64,000 nucleotides of DNA, taken from Blastocatellia bacterium. Lineage in GTDB: Bacteria > Acidobacteriota > Blastocatellia > Pyrinomonadales > Pyrinomonadaceae. The stretch covers positions 58,151 to 122,150 of the forward strand of contig DNNE01000065.1 of the NCBI GenBank assembly GCA_003487805.1, written 5' to 3'. Position numbers and translations under genes: made by a program. This document shows, in pieces, positions 16,585-26,414 of the stretch. Positions within the stretch are counted from its first letter, which is position 1. Every line of letters starts with the position of its first letter. The notes below the pieces were generated by a model. The model had not been told where the DNA came from. It searched no databases and was given only the letters and a program-made list of their open reading frames with translations.

Positions 16585-17097
16585 ATGCCCAAGTACACGG
16601 CATTCATGCGTGACTTACAGGAAGTGAGTCGTGGCGTGGTTGTAAACACTCCAGGTTGGCAGCAGAAGCTGTCTGACAATCAGCAGCAGTTTGCCGAAGC
16701 CTGGGCCAATCGCCCGGAATTCAAAGCGATTTACGATGGCATGTCGAATACCGATTTCGTGAACACCTTGTACGCGAACGCCGGTATTGTCGTGACCCAA
16801 ACAGATCGCGACACGCTGGTCTCGCGCCTGGATACTGCCAACGAGACCCGAGCCGCAGCGCTGCTCGACGTCGCGTCGAATGCAGCGTTCCGGCAGAGCG
16901 AACAGAATGGTGCGTTCGTGCTGATGGAATACTTCGGCTACTTGCGAAGGGATCCGAATACTACTCCGGACAGCGACCTGAGCGGCTATAACTTCTGGCT
17001 CAACAAACTGAATCAGTTCGGCGGGAACTATGTCGATGCCGAAATGGTTAGGGCGTTCATTATCTCGTCCGAGTATCGTCAGCGGTTTGGCCAATGA
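16585..17097 (+). pseudogene. DUF4214 C-terminal remnant, paralogous to the 25 kb surface protein
   Basis: The frame (open from 16507) matches the last 190 residues of the large surface protein at 21599-25171: RGVVVNTPGW against QGVVVGQPGW, FVLMEYFGYLRRDPN against FVLMQYFGYLRRDPN, and SSEYRQRFG against SLEYRQRFG. The similarity continues past both stop codons (TGACGAATTGAAGCACGA). No signal peptide or upstream domains remain, so it is a 5'-truncated copy and the neighbour gene occupies the place where the rest should be. It may still be translated in the cytoplasm. Confidence 0.7.
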
Positions 17098-17132
17098 CGA
17101 ATTGAAGCACGAAGCAAAGACGATTGATCAAG

Positions 17133-17163
17133 TAGGCGGTGCAGACGCGCCGCCTATTTTTTT
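17133..17163 (+). terminator. Rho-independent terminator
   Basis: The stem TAGGCGG / CCGCCTA (17133-17139 with 17150-17156) is followed by seven T. It closes the 13.3-17.1 kb gene group. Confidence 0.85.
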
Positions 17164-17383
17164 ACGAGTGTAAACGACGAATGGCGCGCCGGCTATGTCG
17201 AGATGGGAACGCCGGCAGCGGACTATGCCGGCAAGAGAGCGCATGCTTTACTCGAAGACGGGAGGGTGGTTTGTGGGTCGCCCACTGAGAGCCACATAGC
17301 GGCGTCAAGACCCAATTCGTTCCACCACGCTCTGGATTGCTATTGCCGAGTCCTGACGTGCATACTCTGGGCGCTTCGGCTTC
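17164..17383. other. Gene-free stretch before the sensor kinase
   Basis: About 220 bases between the terminator and the kinase start. A short open frame at 17203-17460 runs into the kinase gene in another frame and has no supporting signals. No convincing promoter, riboswitch or repeat was found. Confidence 0.4.
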
Positions 17384-20300
17384 ATGAAACGCGCGCTCAT
17401 CCCCCGACTTATCCTGTGCTGGTTGGTTTGCCTTGCCTTTGCGCTGAGTGTTCCTGCTGAGCGTCTTCCCATCAAAATCTACACCTCGGCCGATGGTCTG
17501 GGCAGCAGTTTTATTAGCTTCATCATGCGCGACTCGCGAGGCTTTCTTTGGATCTGTACTCGTGACGGCCTGAGCCGCTTTGATGGCGCGCATTTCGTGA
17601 CCTATCAAGTGGGTGATAAGAATGCGCCGCCTGGGATTGAGCGAATTCTCGAAACCCGAAAAGGCATTTATTGGATTACAACCACAAACGGGCTGTATCG
17701 CTTCGATCCCGATGCTCCGCTCGCCGTTGCCGAAACGAAGAGTGGCGACCGGCCGATTCTCAACGCCGAATTTGTCAGTGAGAGCCGCGGAAACCTCTAC
17801 GAAGATCATAACGGGAATCTGTGGTCCCAGGGGGCCGGTCTCTATCGTTTGGAAGAAAACGGACACCAGCTAACGTTCCAAAAGGTTGAATTGAACCTGC
17901 CTTTCTCCAAAGCCGGCACATTTGCAGTTGCGGCGATTTGTGAAGGACAGGACGGAAGTTTTTGGCTGGCGACTACCTGGGGACTGCTGATCAGACGTTT
18001 GCCTGATGGCAGGCAAGTCATTTATGAAGTCGGCACGCCACAAACCAACGGACTACTGAGCATCCTGGAGGATCGCAACGGCAGGATCTGGTGCGCGGGC
18101 ACAGAGGGCGTCTTTGTCATCAAGCCCGAGTCGCTTGCATCACTGGCCTCTCTGACAGTGGCACCGGTGCATCACTTAAACGAGGTAAGAGCAGTTAGAA
18201 CAGCCTCGATCGATCACGTTAGTTTGCCGGAGCAGCCCGGCGAAGTCGTCAAATATCCGGACCTGGAAGGAAAAGACAAAGGCCATCCGAGGTATTTGTC
18301 ACAGACGGCCGACGGACATATCTGGATCGGGAACGTTTTTGATGCGATCGAATTCGATGAATCTTCATTTCATGGTTACACGGCAGCTCAGGGCTTTCTC
18401 GAAGGAATCGAACGAATCGTGGAAGACGGCAGTGGCAATCTTTGGCTGAGTGGCATAAACGGGCTTATGCGATTGGCTCGAGGCGGACTCACCTCGTACA
18501 AAACCGGTGATGGATTAGGGGACCAAAATATCCTCAGCATCAGCCAGACTCGCGACGGCAGGCTCTTCACGATGGGTGGCAATCTTTCTCTGAGTTTTTT
18601 TGATGGCCGCAGCTTTGAATCAATCAGGCCGGCATTGCCGACAGGCAGCCAGGTGCTTTGGACTTCAAATCCGGTCCTGCAGGACAGCAGAGGCGAATGG
18701 TGGTTTTTGACCAATGGCAGACTTTATCGCTTTGCCGCCGCCAGCGACTTTCATAGTCTGGCCCACGCTCAACCGCGCGCAACCTACGATAGCCGCGCCG
18801 GTCTCAAGGGCAATGCGATGTTCCACATTTTCGAAGATTCGCACGGCGATCTCTGGTTCGGTACTCACGATGCTGAGGGCCCGCGGCGCGGTTTGACGAA
18901 ATGGAGTCCGGCGACCGAGAAGTTCTATCCTTTTTCCGAAGCTGAAGGCTTCCCCCCGGACAGGTCGCCCTCGGCGCTTGCCGAAGACCGCAGCGGGAAT
19001 CTCTGGTTTGGCTTTTACGAGGGCGGAATGGTGAGATACCGAAATGGGCTCTTTACGGAATTCACCTCTGCCGACGGCCTGCCTAATGGACTGATCACTG
19101 CTTTATATTCGGATCGACAGGGCCGGCTTTGGATCGGATCTGCGCTGGATGGGCTCGCTCACGTTGACGATCCGACTGCCGCGCATCCTCGCTTTATCAA
19201 ACTGACTTTGGCAGACGGTCTGGCAAGCAACAACGTTCGTTCGATCACCGAAGATCTGTTTGGCAATCTGTATGTGGGCACAGCTCGTGGGGTTGACCGC
19301 CTGGCGGGGGATGCTGCGCGCATCAAGCATTATTCGACCAATGATGGACTGACCGGCGATTTCGTCTCGACTGCGTTTCGTGACGAGAGCGGCGCTGTTT
19401 GGTTCGGCACGCCGAGCGGTATTTCGCGGTTGGTGCCAGCGCCTGATAAATCTCTGGCCGCGCCTTCGGTCTGGGTGAGCGGCTTGCGAATCGCGGGCGA
19501 GAGCCGTTCTGTTCCCACACTGGGAAGCGCCGCGATTTCAAATCTGGAGCTCACTCCCGCCCAGAACAATTTGCAGATCGACTTCCTGGCTATCGACTTT
19601 AACGCGGGCGAGGACTTGCGCTATCAATACATGCTCGAAGGCGCCGACAAAGATTGGGGTGCTCCGACTCAACTTCGCACGGTCAATTATGCAAACCTCG
19701 CCTCGGGCAGCTACCGCTTCATAGTGCGCGCAATTAATGCGAATGGTCTCGCTAGTTCAGGCTCTGCGGTTGTCTCTTTCCGCGTGTTGGCGCCATTTTG
19801 GCGGCGCTGGTGGTTTATCACTCTGGCCGCAATCTTCATCGGCGCGGCGGCCTTTTCGGTCGATCGTTACCGAGTAGCACGTGTGCGGGAGCGGCAGCAG
19901 GCCGAAACCGCGCTGCGCCGCGCGCGCGAAGAGCGCCTCGTCGAACTGGAACGTGTCCGCAAACGGATCGCCAGCGATCTGCATGACGACATTGGTTCCA
20001 GCCTGACGCAGATTTCGCTCTTAAGCGAAGTGGTGAGCCAGCGGATTGATCGCGACAATGCGTCGGTAACTCAGCCGCTCGCGATGATTGCAAACTCGTC
20101 GCGCGAGCTGGTCGATGCCATGAGCGACATCGTCTGGGCCATCAACCCACACAAAGACCATCTCAGCGATCTGACGCAGAGGATGCGCAGCCTGGCCAGC
20201 GAAGTATTCACAGTGTGTGGCATCAAGTTTCACTTTCGCACGCCTGCTGTCGATATCGATCTGCCGCTGGGCGCCAATCTTCGCCGCGAAGTGTTTCTGA

Positions 20301-20584
20301 TCTTCAAAGAGAGTGTCAACAATACAATCAAACACTCAGGCGCGACTGAGGTGGATATCGAGTTTCGCGTCGATCGCGATCAGCTGTTCCTGCGAGTAGC
20401 CGATAACGGCAAAGGGTTTGATTCAACTCAAGAGAGTGACGGCCACGGGCTGATCAGTATGCGCGCGCGCGGCGAAGATATCGGCGGGGAGTTGGAAATC
20501 GTTTCAGATGTTGGTAAAGGAATGACGGTGACGTTGTCGGTGTCGCTGCGCGATCAGGGCGTCAAGTGGTTTAATGAAAGCTAA
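17384..20584 (+). CDS. Reg_prop sensor histidine kinase (NarL/DesK class)
   Basis: A 1066-residue membrane sensor. A signal peptide (MKRALIPRLILCWLVCLAFA) is followed by two-component-regulator propeller repeats over about residues 30-690 (units like DGLSRFDG, DGHIWIGN, GNLWFGF, GRLWIGS), a Y_Y_Y domain at about 725-795, one membrane helix near 806-826, a HisKA_3 dimerisation domain with H867 in SDLHDDIGSSLTQIS, and an HATPase with N-box FKESVNNTIKHSG, VADNGKGFD and GHGLISMRARG. The propeller and Y_Y_Y part would face the periplasm. The response regulator follows after 105 bases. The ligand is unknown; related hybrid sensors in other phyla respond to carbohydrates. Confidence 0.94.
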   Translation: MKRALIPRLILCWLVCLAFALSVPAERLPIKIYTSADGLGSSFISFIMRDSRGFLWICTRDGLSRFDGAHFVTYQVGDKNAPPGIERILETRKGIYWITTTNGLYRFDPDAPLAVAETKSGDRPILNAEFVSESRGNLYEDHNGNLWSQGAGLYRLEENGHQLTFQKVELNLPFSKAGTFAVAAICEGQDGSFWLATTWGLLIRRLPDGRQVIYEVGTPQTNGLLSILEDRNGRIWCAGTEGVFVIKPESLASLASLTVAPVHHLNEVRAVRTASIDHVSLPEQPGEVVKYPDLEGKDKGHPRYLSQTADGHIWIGNVFDAIEFDESSFHGYTAAQGFLEGIERIVEDGSGNLWLSGINGLMRLARGGLTSYKTGDGLGDQNILSISQTRDGRLFTMGGNLSLSFFDGRSFESIRPALPTGSQVLWTSNPVLQDSRGEWWFLTNGRLYRFAAASDFHSLAHAQPRATYDSRAGLKGNAMFHIFEDSHGDLWFGTHDAEGPRRGLTKWSPATEKFYPFSEAEGFPPDRSPSALAEDRSGNLWFGFYEGGMVRYRNGLFTEFTSADGLPNGLITALYSDRQGRLWIGSALDGLAHVDDPTAAHPRFIKLTLADGLASNNVRSITEDLFGNLYVGTARGVDRLAGDAARIKHYSTNDGLTGDFVSTAFRDESGAVWFGTPSGISRLVPAPDKSLAAPSVWVSGLRIAGESRSVPTLGSAAISNLELTPAQNNLQIDFLAIDFNAGEDLRYQYMLEGADKDWGAPTQLRTVNYANLASGSYRFIVRAINANGLASSGSAVVSFRVLAPFWRRWWFITLAAIFIGAAAFSVDRYRVARVRERQQAETALRRAREERLVELERVRKRIASDLHDDIGSSLTQISLLSEVVSQRIDRDNASVTQPLAMIANSSRELVDAMSDIVWAINPHKDHLSDLTQRMRSLASEVFTVCGIKFHFRTPAVDIDLPLGANLRREVFLIFKESVNNTIKHSGATEVDIEFRVDRDQLFLRVADNGKGFDSTQESDGHGLISMRARGEDIGGELEIVSDVGKGMTVTLSVSLRDQGVKWFNES

Positions 20585-20689
20585 GAATCTTTCTCTCGGT
20601 TCTCCATTTGGGCTGCTACAAATTCGTGTAGTGCTTAATCATTGAAGCTCGCGTAAGCTTGGTTCGGCTGGGACCACCGGAGCAAGTTT

Positions 20690-21370
20690 ATGCTTGAGGC
20701 TATAGAAGACAAAGTCATGGAAATAACGCCGCCAGCGGTGATTGAAGTAGCGATCGTCGAGGATCGTCGTGAGATTCGCGAGAGTCTCGCGCTGTTGATC
20801 GGCGGCACTCCCGGCTTTCATTGCACTGGTAGCTTTCGCTCGATGGAAGAGGCCCTGGACAGATTAAAAGCTCATCAACCGCACGTGTTGCTGAGCGACA
20901 TCGGACTGCCGGGAATGTCAGGCATCGAAGGCATTTCTATTTTGAAGGCGCGTTATCCGGATTTGCTCATCCTCATGCTTACGGTCTATGACGATGACGA
21001 GCGGATCTTCGACGCGATCTGCGCCGGTGCCTGTGGCTATTTGCTAAAGAAAACTCCGCCTGTGCGTCTGCTTGAGAGTTTGCGGGAAGCCACCAGCGGC
21101 GGCGCGCCCATGTCGCCAGAGGTCGCCAAAAGAGTGATGACCCTATTTCGTGAGATTCGTCCTTCCGATCGCGCCGATTATCAATTGACGCCTCATGAAA
21201 CCCGGCTGCTAAAACTTCTGGTCGAAGGCCATAACTACAAAACCGCAGCGGGTGAACTCGGCGTAACGGTCCACACCGTCTCGTTTCACCTGCGGAGCAT
21301 CTACGAAAAGTTGCAGGTCCACTCCAAATCTGAAGCCGTCGCCAAGGCTCTGCAGAACCGCCTGATCTAA
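20690..21370 (+). CDS. LuxR-type (NarL/FixJ) response regulator
   Basis: A 226-residue regulator, partner of the upstream kinase by position. The receiver domain has acidic EDRRE near the start, phosphoacceptor D70 in LLSDIGLPG and K120 in YLLKKT. The C-terminal LuxR HTH is LTPHETRLLKLLVEGHNYKT followed by AAGELGVTVHTVSFHLRSIY. GGAG lies 7 bases before the ATG. It should bind DNA as a dimer when phosphorylated. A likely target is the surface protein gene that follows, but that is only positional. Confidence 0.94.
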   Translation: MLEAIEDKVMEITPPAVIEVAIVEDRREIRESLALLIGGTPGFHCTGSFRSMEEALDRLKAHQPHVLLSDIGLPGMSGIEGISILKARYPDLLILMLTVYDDDERIFDAICAGACGYLLKKTPPVRLLESLREATSGGAPMSPEVAKRVMTLFREIRPSDRADYQLTPHETRLLKLLVEGHNYKTAAGELGVTVHTVSFHLRSIYEKLQVHSKSEAVAKALQNRLI

Positions 21371-21598
21371 TCAACTTATTACAGTCCTGACTGGTTTGCG
21401 CGCGATTTTCCCTGAAAGAATCGTCGTCGACTACCGTTTTCTCCCTTACTTACAAATCGTCGGCACTCTGCCAGGAATCGCTGCACGCAGCTACAGATCG
21501 AGGTAGTGACGCGCTGCCGGTTTTGAATTCAAATGCATTCCACGCACAACGCGCGATTTTGAAACCGGCAGCTTGAAGAAAGAAGAGGAGCTAACTCA

Positions 21599-24500
21599 AT
21601 GAAAACCCAATCAACAAATCGTCACTACGATTGGCTGAACAGCTTAGCGTCGGCCATGAACGGTTTTAACACCGCTCCGCTGAAGCGCGACGAGCTTACC
21701 ACCCAGACAGGTGACGACCTCAATTGCGACGACCAGGATTCGCCGTCGCCAACTAACCGGATGAAAGAGAGAGAAACCGAAATGCAAGTTTTGAATAACT
21801 ACGAGACGCTTACCGGCCGCTTTGCTACCACGATGAGCACCATCGTCATGCTTATTGGCCTCTTGTTCCTGACCGGATCTGCGGCCTCGGCCAAAACGAT
21901 CACCGTCACCGGCACCGGCGATACGATTGCCGTCGACGGCGTCGTCACGCTGCGCGAGGCAATTACCGCGGCCAACACCAACGCGGCGTCCGGTGATGCG
22001 CCCGCGGGTGATCCGGGCCTCGATGTAATTAACTTCAACATCGCGGGCGGCGGCGTCAAAACGATCAGTCCAACTTCAGCGTTGCCCATCATCACTGAGC
22101 CAATCACGATCAACGGCTACACCCAGCCAGGTGCGAGTCCGAATACGCTCGCGATCGGCGATAATGCAATCTTATTAATCGAGCTGAACGGTGTGAATGC
22201 GGGAGCATCTACTTTTGGGCTAATCATCAACGCGGTCAATTGCACCGTGCGGGGCCTGGTCATTAATCGGTTTAGCGTGTATGGCGTCCGGATAATGTCC
22301 GGTATGGGTAATAACCTGATTGCCGGTAACTTCATCGGCCTGGATCCCACGGGCACGATCGCCCTCGGCAACACATCCTCCGGCATTGGCGTGAATTCAT
22401 CCGACAATGCCATTGGAGGTTCAGCGCCCGCCGACCGCAATGTTATTTCCGGCAACCACGCGCCCGGCATTTTCATAATCGACGGCAATTTTGGCGACGT
22501 TCTCAGCAACAATAAGATCCAGGGCAATTACATAGGGACGAACGCCGCCGGTACAGCCGCGCTGACGAACATCACTGCCGGAATCAACATCGCCGGCACG
22601 GACTCTAACCTCGTCGGTGGATCTAATCCCGGCGAGGGTAATCTGATTTCCGGCAACTCCGGCGAAGACGGCATCCGCATCGGTAATAGCTCGACGAACA
22701 CTAAGGTCATGGGCAATCTCATCGGAACCAAGGCAGATGGAATCAGCCCTCTTGGTAACGGCAGGGGAATTACTTTGGCCAACACCGCTTCATCCACGAT
22801 CATCGGCGGCACAGTGGCTGGCTCGGCTAACATCATTGCCTTTAGCAGCTTTGGTAATGCTGTGTCGGTTGAGAAGCAAAATAAACAGAATGCCATTCTT
22901 GGCAATTCGATCTTTTCCAATCAGTCAATCGCGATAAACGGTCTGGGAATTGACCTGAGCGATAACAACGGTGTCGGGGGCGTGACGCCAAATGACCCTG
23001 GCGATGCTGACACGGGCGGGAACGATCTACAGAATTTCCCTGTCCTGACTTCTGTTACTCCGAGCGGCGCGACGACGACCGTGCAGGGCACGCTCAACTC
23101 AACGGCGAACACGCAGTTTCGTGTCGAAGTTTTCTCGAATACTGTCTGCGATCCGTCTGGCTTCGGCGAGGGCCAGAAGTTCGTGGCCTTCGCTAATGTA
23201 ACGACGGACGCCAACGGCGATGCCGGCTTTACCCAAAACATTCCGACTGCTTCGCTGGTTGGCCCGGTCTTTACTGCGACGGCGACTGACCCCAACGGCA
23301 ACACTTCGGAATTCTCGCAGTGCAAGACTTCTGCCGCGGGGGGCTCTGGCGTTCTACAGTTCGGCACCAGCATGCTCACGTTCTTCGAGGCGGCAGGAAC
23401 GGCGACCGTCACGGTTACCCGCACGCAGGGGAGCACCGGCACAGTCAAGGTTGACTACGCGACCGGGCCCACCAATCAGAGTAATAAAGCAACCGCAGGA
23501 ACGGACTATACGACGACGAGTGGGCAACTCACTTTTCTGGACGGTGAAACCAGCAAGACGGTTAGCGTGCCCATAATTGATGACGCAATCTCTGAGCAGG
23601 AAGAAGCCTTTTCCATGACGCTCAGCAATCCGACCGGTGGCGCGACCATCGGCATTCAGAGCACGGTAACGTTCGATATTCTGGATGACGACGCGCCGGC
23701 CCTGACAATCAATGATGTACAAGTTGTGGAAGGCAACGCGGGAACCACCAATGCCACGTTCACTGTCAGCCTGACGCACACCTACTTCCAGGACGAGAGC
23801 GTCGATTACACTTCCGCGGCCGGAACGGCGCAGAGCGGCACTGACTATCAGCCGGCAAGCGGCACGCTCGTCTTCCTCGCGGGCCAGACTTCGAAAACGA
23901 TCACCGTGCTCGTCAACGGGGACACGACGCAAGAGCCGGACGAAACTTTCTTTGTCCAACTCTCGAACAGCAACAATGTGAGCATTCTCAAAAGCAAAGG
24001 CACCGCCACGATCATCAACGACGATGCGCCCCCGGCTCCAACGGTGCAATTCAACAATGCGAGCTACAGCGTGCAGGAGGACCTGGGCGCCCTGACAATC
24101 ACCGTTACGCGCACCGGCGACAGCAGCGCCCCGGCTTCGGTTGACTACGCGACCAACGACGGCACTGCGACGCAGAAGGGTGATTTTGAGTATGCGGCGG
24201 GAAGGCTGACGTTTGCTCCGGGCGATACCAGCAAGACCTTTCAGGTGCTCATTAATGAAGACATGTACCTCGAAGGCAACGAGACCTTCGGCCTAACTCT
24301 CAGCAATCCCGTCGGTGCTACCCTGGGTCAGCAGAGCACCGCTGCCGTCAGCATCATCGACGACTCGCCGGAGTCGCTTACCAATCCAATCGACGATGCT
24401 CAGAGTTTTGTCTACATGCATTATCATGATTTTCTCAATCGCGAACCTGACCAGGCCGGCCTCGCATTTTGGACTAACCAGATAACTGCCTGCGGCGCTA

Positions 24501-25171
24501 ATCAGACCTGCATCGACGCTAAGCGCTCTGATGTTTCCGCGGCGTTTTTCGTCTCGATTGAATTCCAACAGACCGGCTATCTGGTGGAGCGCATCTATAA
24601 GGCATCTTATGGCAATCTGCCGGGAGCGCCAGTGCCGGTTCGGCTCAGCGAATTTCTCCCCGACACCCGAGCGATTGGACAAGGTGTGGTCGTGGGCCAG
24701 CCAGGTTGGGAACTGACCCTGGAGAATAACAAGCAGGCTTTCTTTACGGAATTTGTGCAGCGTTCGCGATTCGCGCTCGCTTATCCGAGTTCATTGACGC
24801 CGGCTCAGCTCGTCGATGCGTTGTCCGCGAATGCCGGACTTCTTCCCACGTCGGCGGATCGTCAGGCGGCGATCAACGAATTCGCCGGCGCCGCCTCGAC
24901 GGCAGACACTGCCGCGCGGGCCCGGTCATTGCGCGATATCGCTGAGAACCCAAAGCTGGCGCAGCAGGAGTTCAATTCGGCATTCGTCCTGATGCAGTAC
25001 TTCGGTTATTTGCGCCGCGATCCGAATGCGGCGCCGGAACCGGGTCTTAATTATGGCGGTTACAGCTTCTGGCTCAGCAAGATGGACCAGTTCAATGGCA
25101 ATTACAATGATGCTGAGATGGTAAAGGCTTTTCTAGTGTCTCTCGAATATCGTCAGCGCTTCGGACCATGA
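21599..25171 (+). CDS. Surface protein: beta-helix, three Calx-beta domains, DUF4214
   Basis: A 1190-residue exported protein. The first 77 residues are hydrophilic; then residues 78-98 (MSTIVMLIGLLFLTGSAASA) look like a signal peptide. A NosD-like right-handed beta-helix (about 100-480, repeats such as NLIAGNFIGLDPTG and NKIQGNYIGTNAAGT) is followed by three Calx-beta domains at about 584-697, 698-809 and 810-920 (each ending in DDDAP, NDDAPP or DDSPE) and a DUF4214 region from about 925 to the end (FVYMHYHDFLNREPDQAG, YFGYLRRDPN). The ATG at 21599 has AGGAG nearby; an ATG at 21781 would give a shorter leader. Probably an adhesin or matrix protein. Confidence 0.9.
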   Translation: MKTQSTNRHYDWLNSLASAMNGFNTAPLKRDELTTQTGDDLNCDDQDSPSPTNRMKERETEMQVLNNYETLTGRFATTMSTIVMLIGLLFLTGSAASAKTITVTGTGDTIAVDGVVTLREAITAANTNAASGDAPAGDPGLDVINFNIAGGGVKTISPTSALPIITEPITINGYTQPGASPNTLAIGDNAILLIELNGVNAGASTFGLIINAVNCTVRGLVINRFSVYGVRIMSGMGNNLIAGNFIGLDPTGTIALGNTSSGIGVNSSDNAIGGSAPADRNVISGNHAPGIFIIDGNFGDVLSNNKIQGNYIGTNAAGTAALTNITAGINIAGTDSNLVGGSNPGEGNLISGNSGEDGIRIGNSSTNTKVMGNLIGTKADGISPLGNGRGITLANTASSTIIGGTVAGSANIIAFSSFGNAVSVEKQNKQNAILGNSIFSNQSIAINGLGIDLSDNNGVGGVTPNDPGDADTGGNDLQNFPVLTSVTPSGATTTVQGTLNSTANTQFRVEVFSNTVCDPSGFGEGQKFVAFANVTTDANGDAGFTQNIPTASLVGPVFTATATDPNGNTSEFSQCKTSAAGGSGVLQFGTSMLTFFEAAGTATVTVTRTQGSTGTVKVDYATGPTNQSNKATAGTDYTTTSGQLTFLDGETSKTVSVPIIDDAISEQEEAFSMTLSNPTGGATIGIQSTVTFDILDDDAPALTINDVQVVEGNAGTTNATFTVSLTHTYFQDESVDYTSAAGTAQSGTDYQPASGTLVFLAGQTSKTITVLVNGDTTQEPDETFFVQLSNSNNVSILKSKGTATIINDDAPPAPTVQFNNASYSVQEDLGALTITVTRTGDSSAPASVDYATNDGTATQKGDFEYAAGRLTFAPGDTSKTFQVLINEDMYLEGNETFGLTLSNPVGATLGQQSTAAVSIIDDSPESLTNPIDDAQSFVYMHYHDFLNREPDQAGLAFWTNQITACGANQTCIDAKRSDVSAAFFVSIEFQQTGYLVERIYKASYGNLPGAPVPVRLSEFLPDTRAIGQGVVVGQPGWELTLENNKQAFFTEFVQRSRFALAYPSSLTPAQLVDALSANAGLLPTSADRQAAINEFAGAASTADTAARARSLRDIAENPKLAQQEFNSAFVLMQYFGYLRRDPNAAPEPGLNYGGYSFWLSKMDQFNGNYNDAEMVKAFLVSLEYRQRFGP

Positions 25172-25218
25172 CGAATTGAAGCACGAGGCATGGACGATCG
25201 AACCCACCGGCTGATTAC

Positions 25219-25259
25219 GGCAGGCGTTGATGAGTTAAGTCAGCGCCTGCCGCTTTTTA
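25219..25259. terminator. Terminator between convergent genes
   Basis: The stem GGCAGGCG / CGCCTGCC (25219-25226 with 25244-25251) is followed by GCTTTTTAT on the plus strand. It ends the surface protein transcript. It overlaps the last codons of the minus-strand gene that ends at 25240. Confidence 0.8.
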
Positions 25260-26028
25260 TTTCGAGCCGCAGTCCGTCGGATGCCGCGATTGTCTCACCG
25301 GGCCATAACTTCTTCGCTTCCGCTTCCAGATCGATGTCGTCCCATTCAGGATAAAGATGAGTGAGCAGGAGTTGCTTTGGTTCAGCCAGTTGCGCAATAC
25401 ACATCGCGTCCGCGAATTCAAGATGTTTGCGCGTGGGTTTGTCGCGATAGAAGGAACATTCCAGTATCAGCAGATCGGCATCGCGGGCAAAGTCGGCGAC
25501 CGCTTCTGAAAAACCTGTATCGGAGGTGTAGACGAGCGTCGCTCCGCTTTGGTCGGTTAGACGAATGGCGAGGCTCTCTGCGCGGTGAGGTGTTGAGATC
25601 GTTTCTGCCTTCAGTCCTGCAAGCAGGTCAAAAATGTGGGCCGATTCAGTTGGAGCAAACTCGTGAATTTCCACCGCAAAGTTTTGGTCGAACAGCTTGT
25701 AATTGTGCGAGTCATCAATGGCTTTCAATAATTTCTCTATGCCTTCACAGCCGACAATCCTAAGCGGCTTCTTTCGATCACCGATCCCCGGCGCCCATTT
25801 GATTCCAAAGAGAAACGGCGCGAGACCCGCACAATGATCCAGATGCAAATGGCTAATCCAGATCGCGTCGAGGTTGGGCCAATCGAGATTCTCCTGGGCC
25901 ATGCGATGCGGCGCGTCGGCGCCGCAATCGAGCAGAATCGATCCGGCTTCCGTCTCGAGCCAGAAGCCCGCTGACGCGCGCTGCGGATGAAAGACGGAGG
26001 TGCCGGAACCGAGAACGATGAGTTGCAT
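25240..26028 (-). CDS. RNase Z-like metallo-beta-lactamase-fold hydrolase
   Basis: A 262-residue metal-dependent hydrolase. It starts MQLIVLGSGTSVFHPQRASA, like ribonuclease Z/ElaC-type proteins, and has the metal motif SHLHLDHCAG, then STPHRAES, YTSDTGFS with the metal-bridging Asp, and LLTHLYP. All the zinc ligands of the fold are present. It lacks the long exosite arm of classical RNase Z, so the substrate may be a tRNA precursor or a small phosphodiester; arylsulfatase-like members have the same fold. It is convergent with the surface protein gene. Confidence 0.85.
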   Translation of the reverse strand: MQLIVLGSGTSVFHPQRASAGFWLETEAGSILLDCGADAPHRMAQENLDWPNLDAIWISHLHLDHCAGLAPFLFGIKWAPGIGDRKKPLRIVGCEGIEKLLKAIDDSHNYKLFDQNFAVEIHEFAPTESAHIFDLLAGLKAETISTPHRAESLAIRLTDQSGATLVYTSDTGFSEAVADFARDADLLILECSFYRDKPTRKHLEFADAMCIAQLAEPKQLLLTHLYPEWDDIDLEAEAKKLWPGETIAASDGLRLEIKSGRR

Positions 26029-26119
26029 GAAGGAAGGCTAAATTGAAAATCCAGAATTGAAAAGTGCGTGTGAGCTATTGCTTCGCTCCCCAGGAGCAAA
26101 ATATTTTAGCTGCAAGGCA

Positions 26120-26212
26120 GTCAGTACCGAGAGCGGTAGCGACCGGGTCGCCGCTAATTACAAGAATCAAGCGAGTCAGGGTTAACCCGGTCGCTACCGC
26201 TCCGATACTGAC
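26120..26212. repeat. Inverted repeat of the GAGCGGTAGCGACCGGGT family
   Basis: The left arm 26120-26148 and right arm 26185-26212 are near reverse complements with a 36-base spacer. The left arm matches the piece inside the RND gene at 7182-7212. It lies in the 386-base gap ahead of dcd; the remainder of that gap (26029-26119, 26213-26414) shows no gene or clear promoter. Confidence 0.85.
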
Positions 26213-26414
26213 CTCATCCGCAAATTGATCGCGCGCAACTATGAATATTTCGCGCCTAACGGCGCTGACCGCCAAACTTCTTCCGGCCCGAGGCTGTTTT
26301 ATTGCTCGGCTTCTTGTTGTCACACCGGGTTATCGCATATCCTGACGCGCTCTTAATTTTGAAACCGCGAAATAAGCAAATTCTCGCTACGGCGCCAACG
26401 GAAGCAGACCGAAC

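Noticed and set aside
23354..24049. 231-codon antisense frame across the Calx-beta region
   Set aside because: It is a shadow of repetitive Asp/Thr-rich coding sequence with no ribosome binding site.
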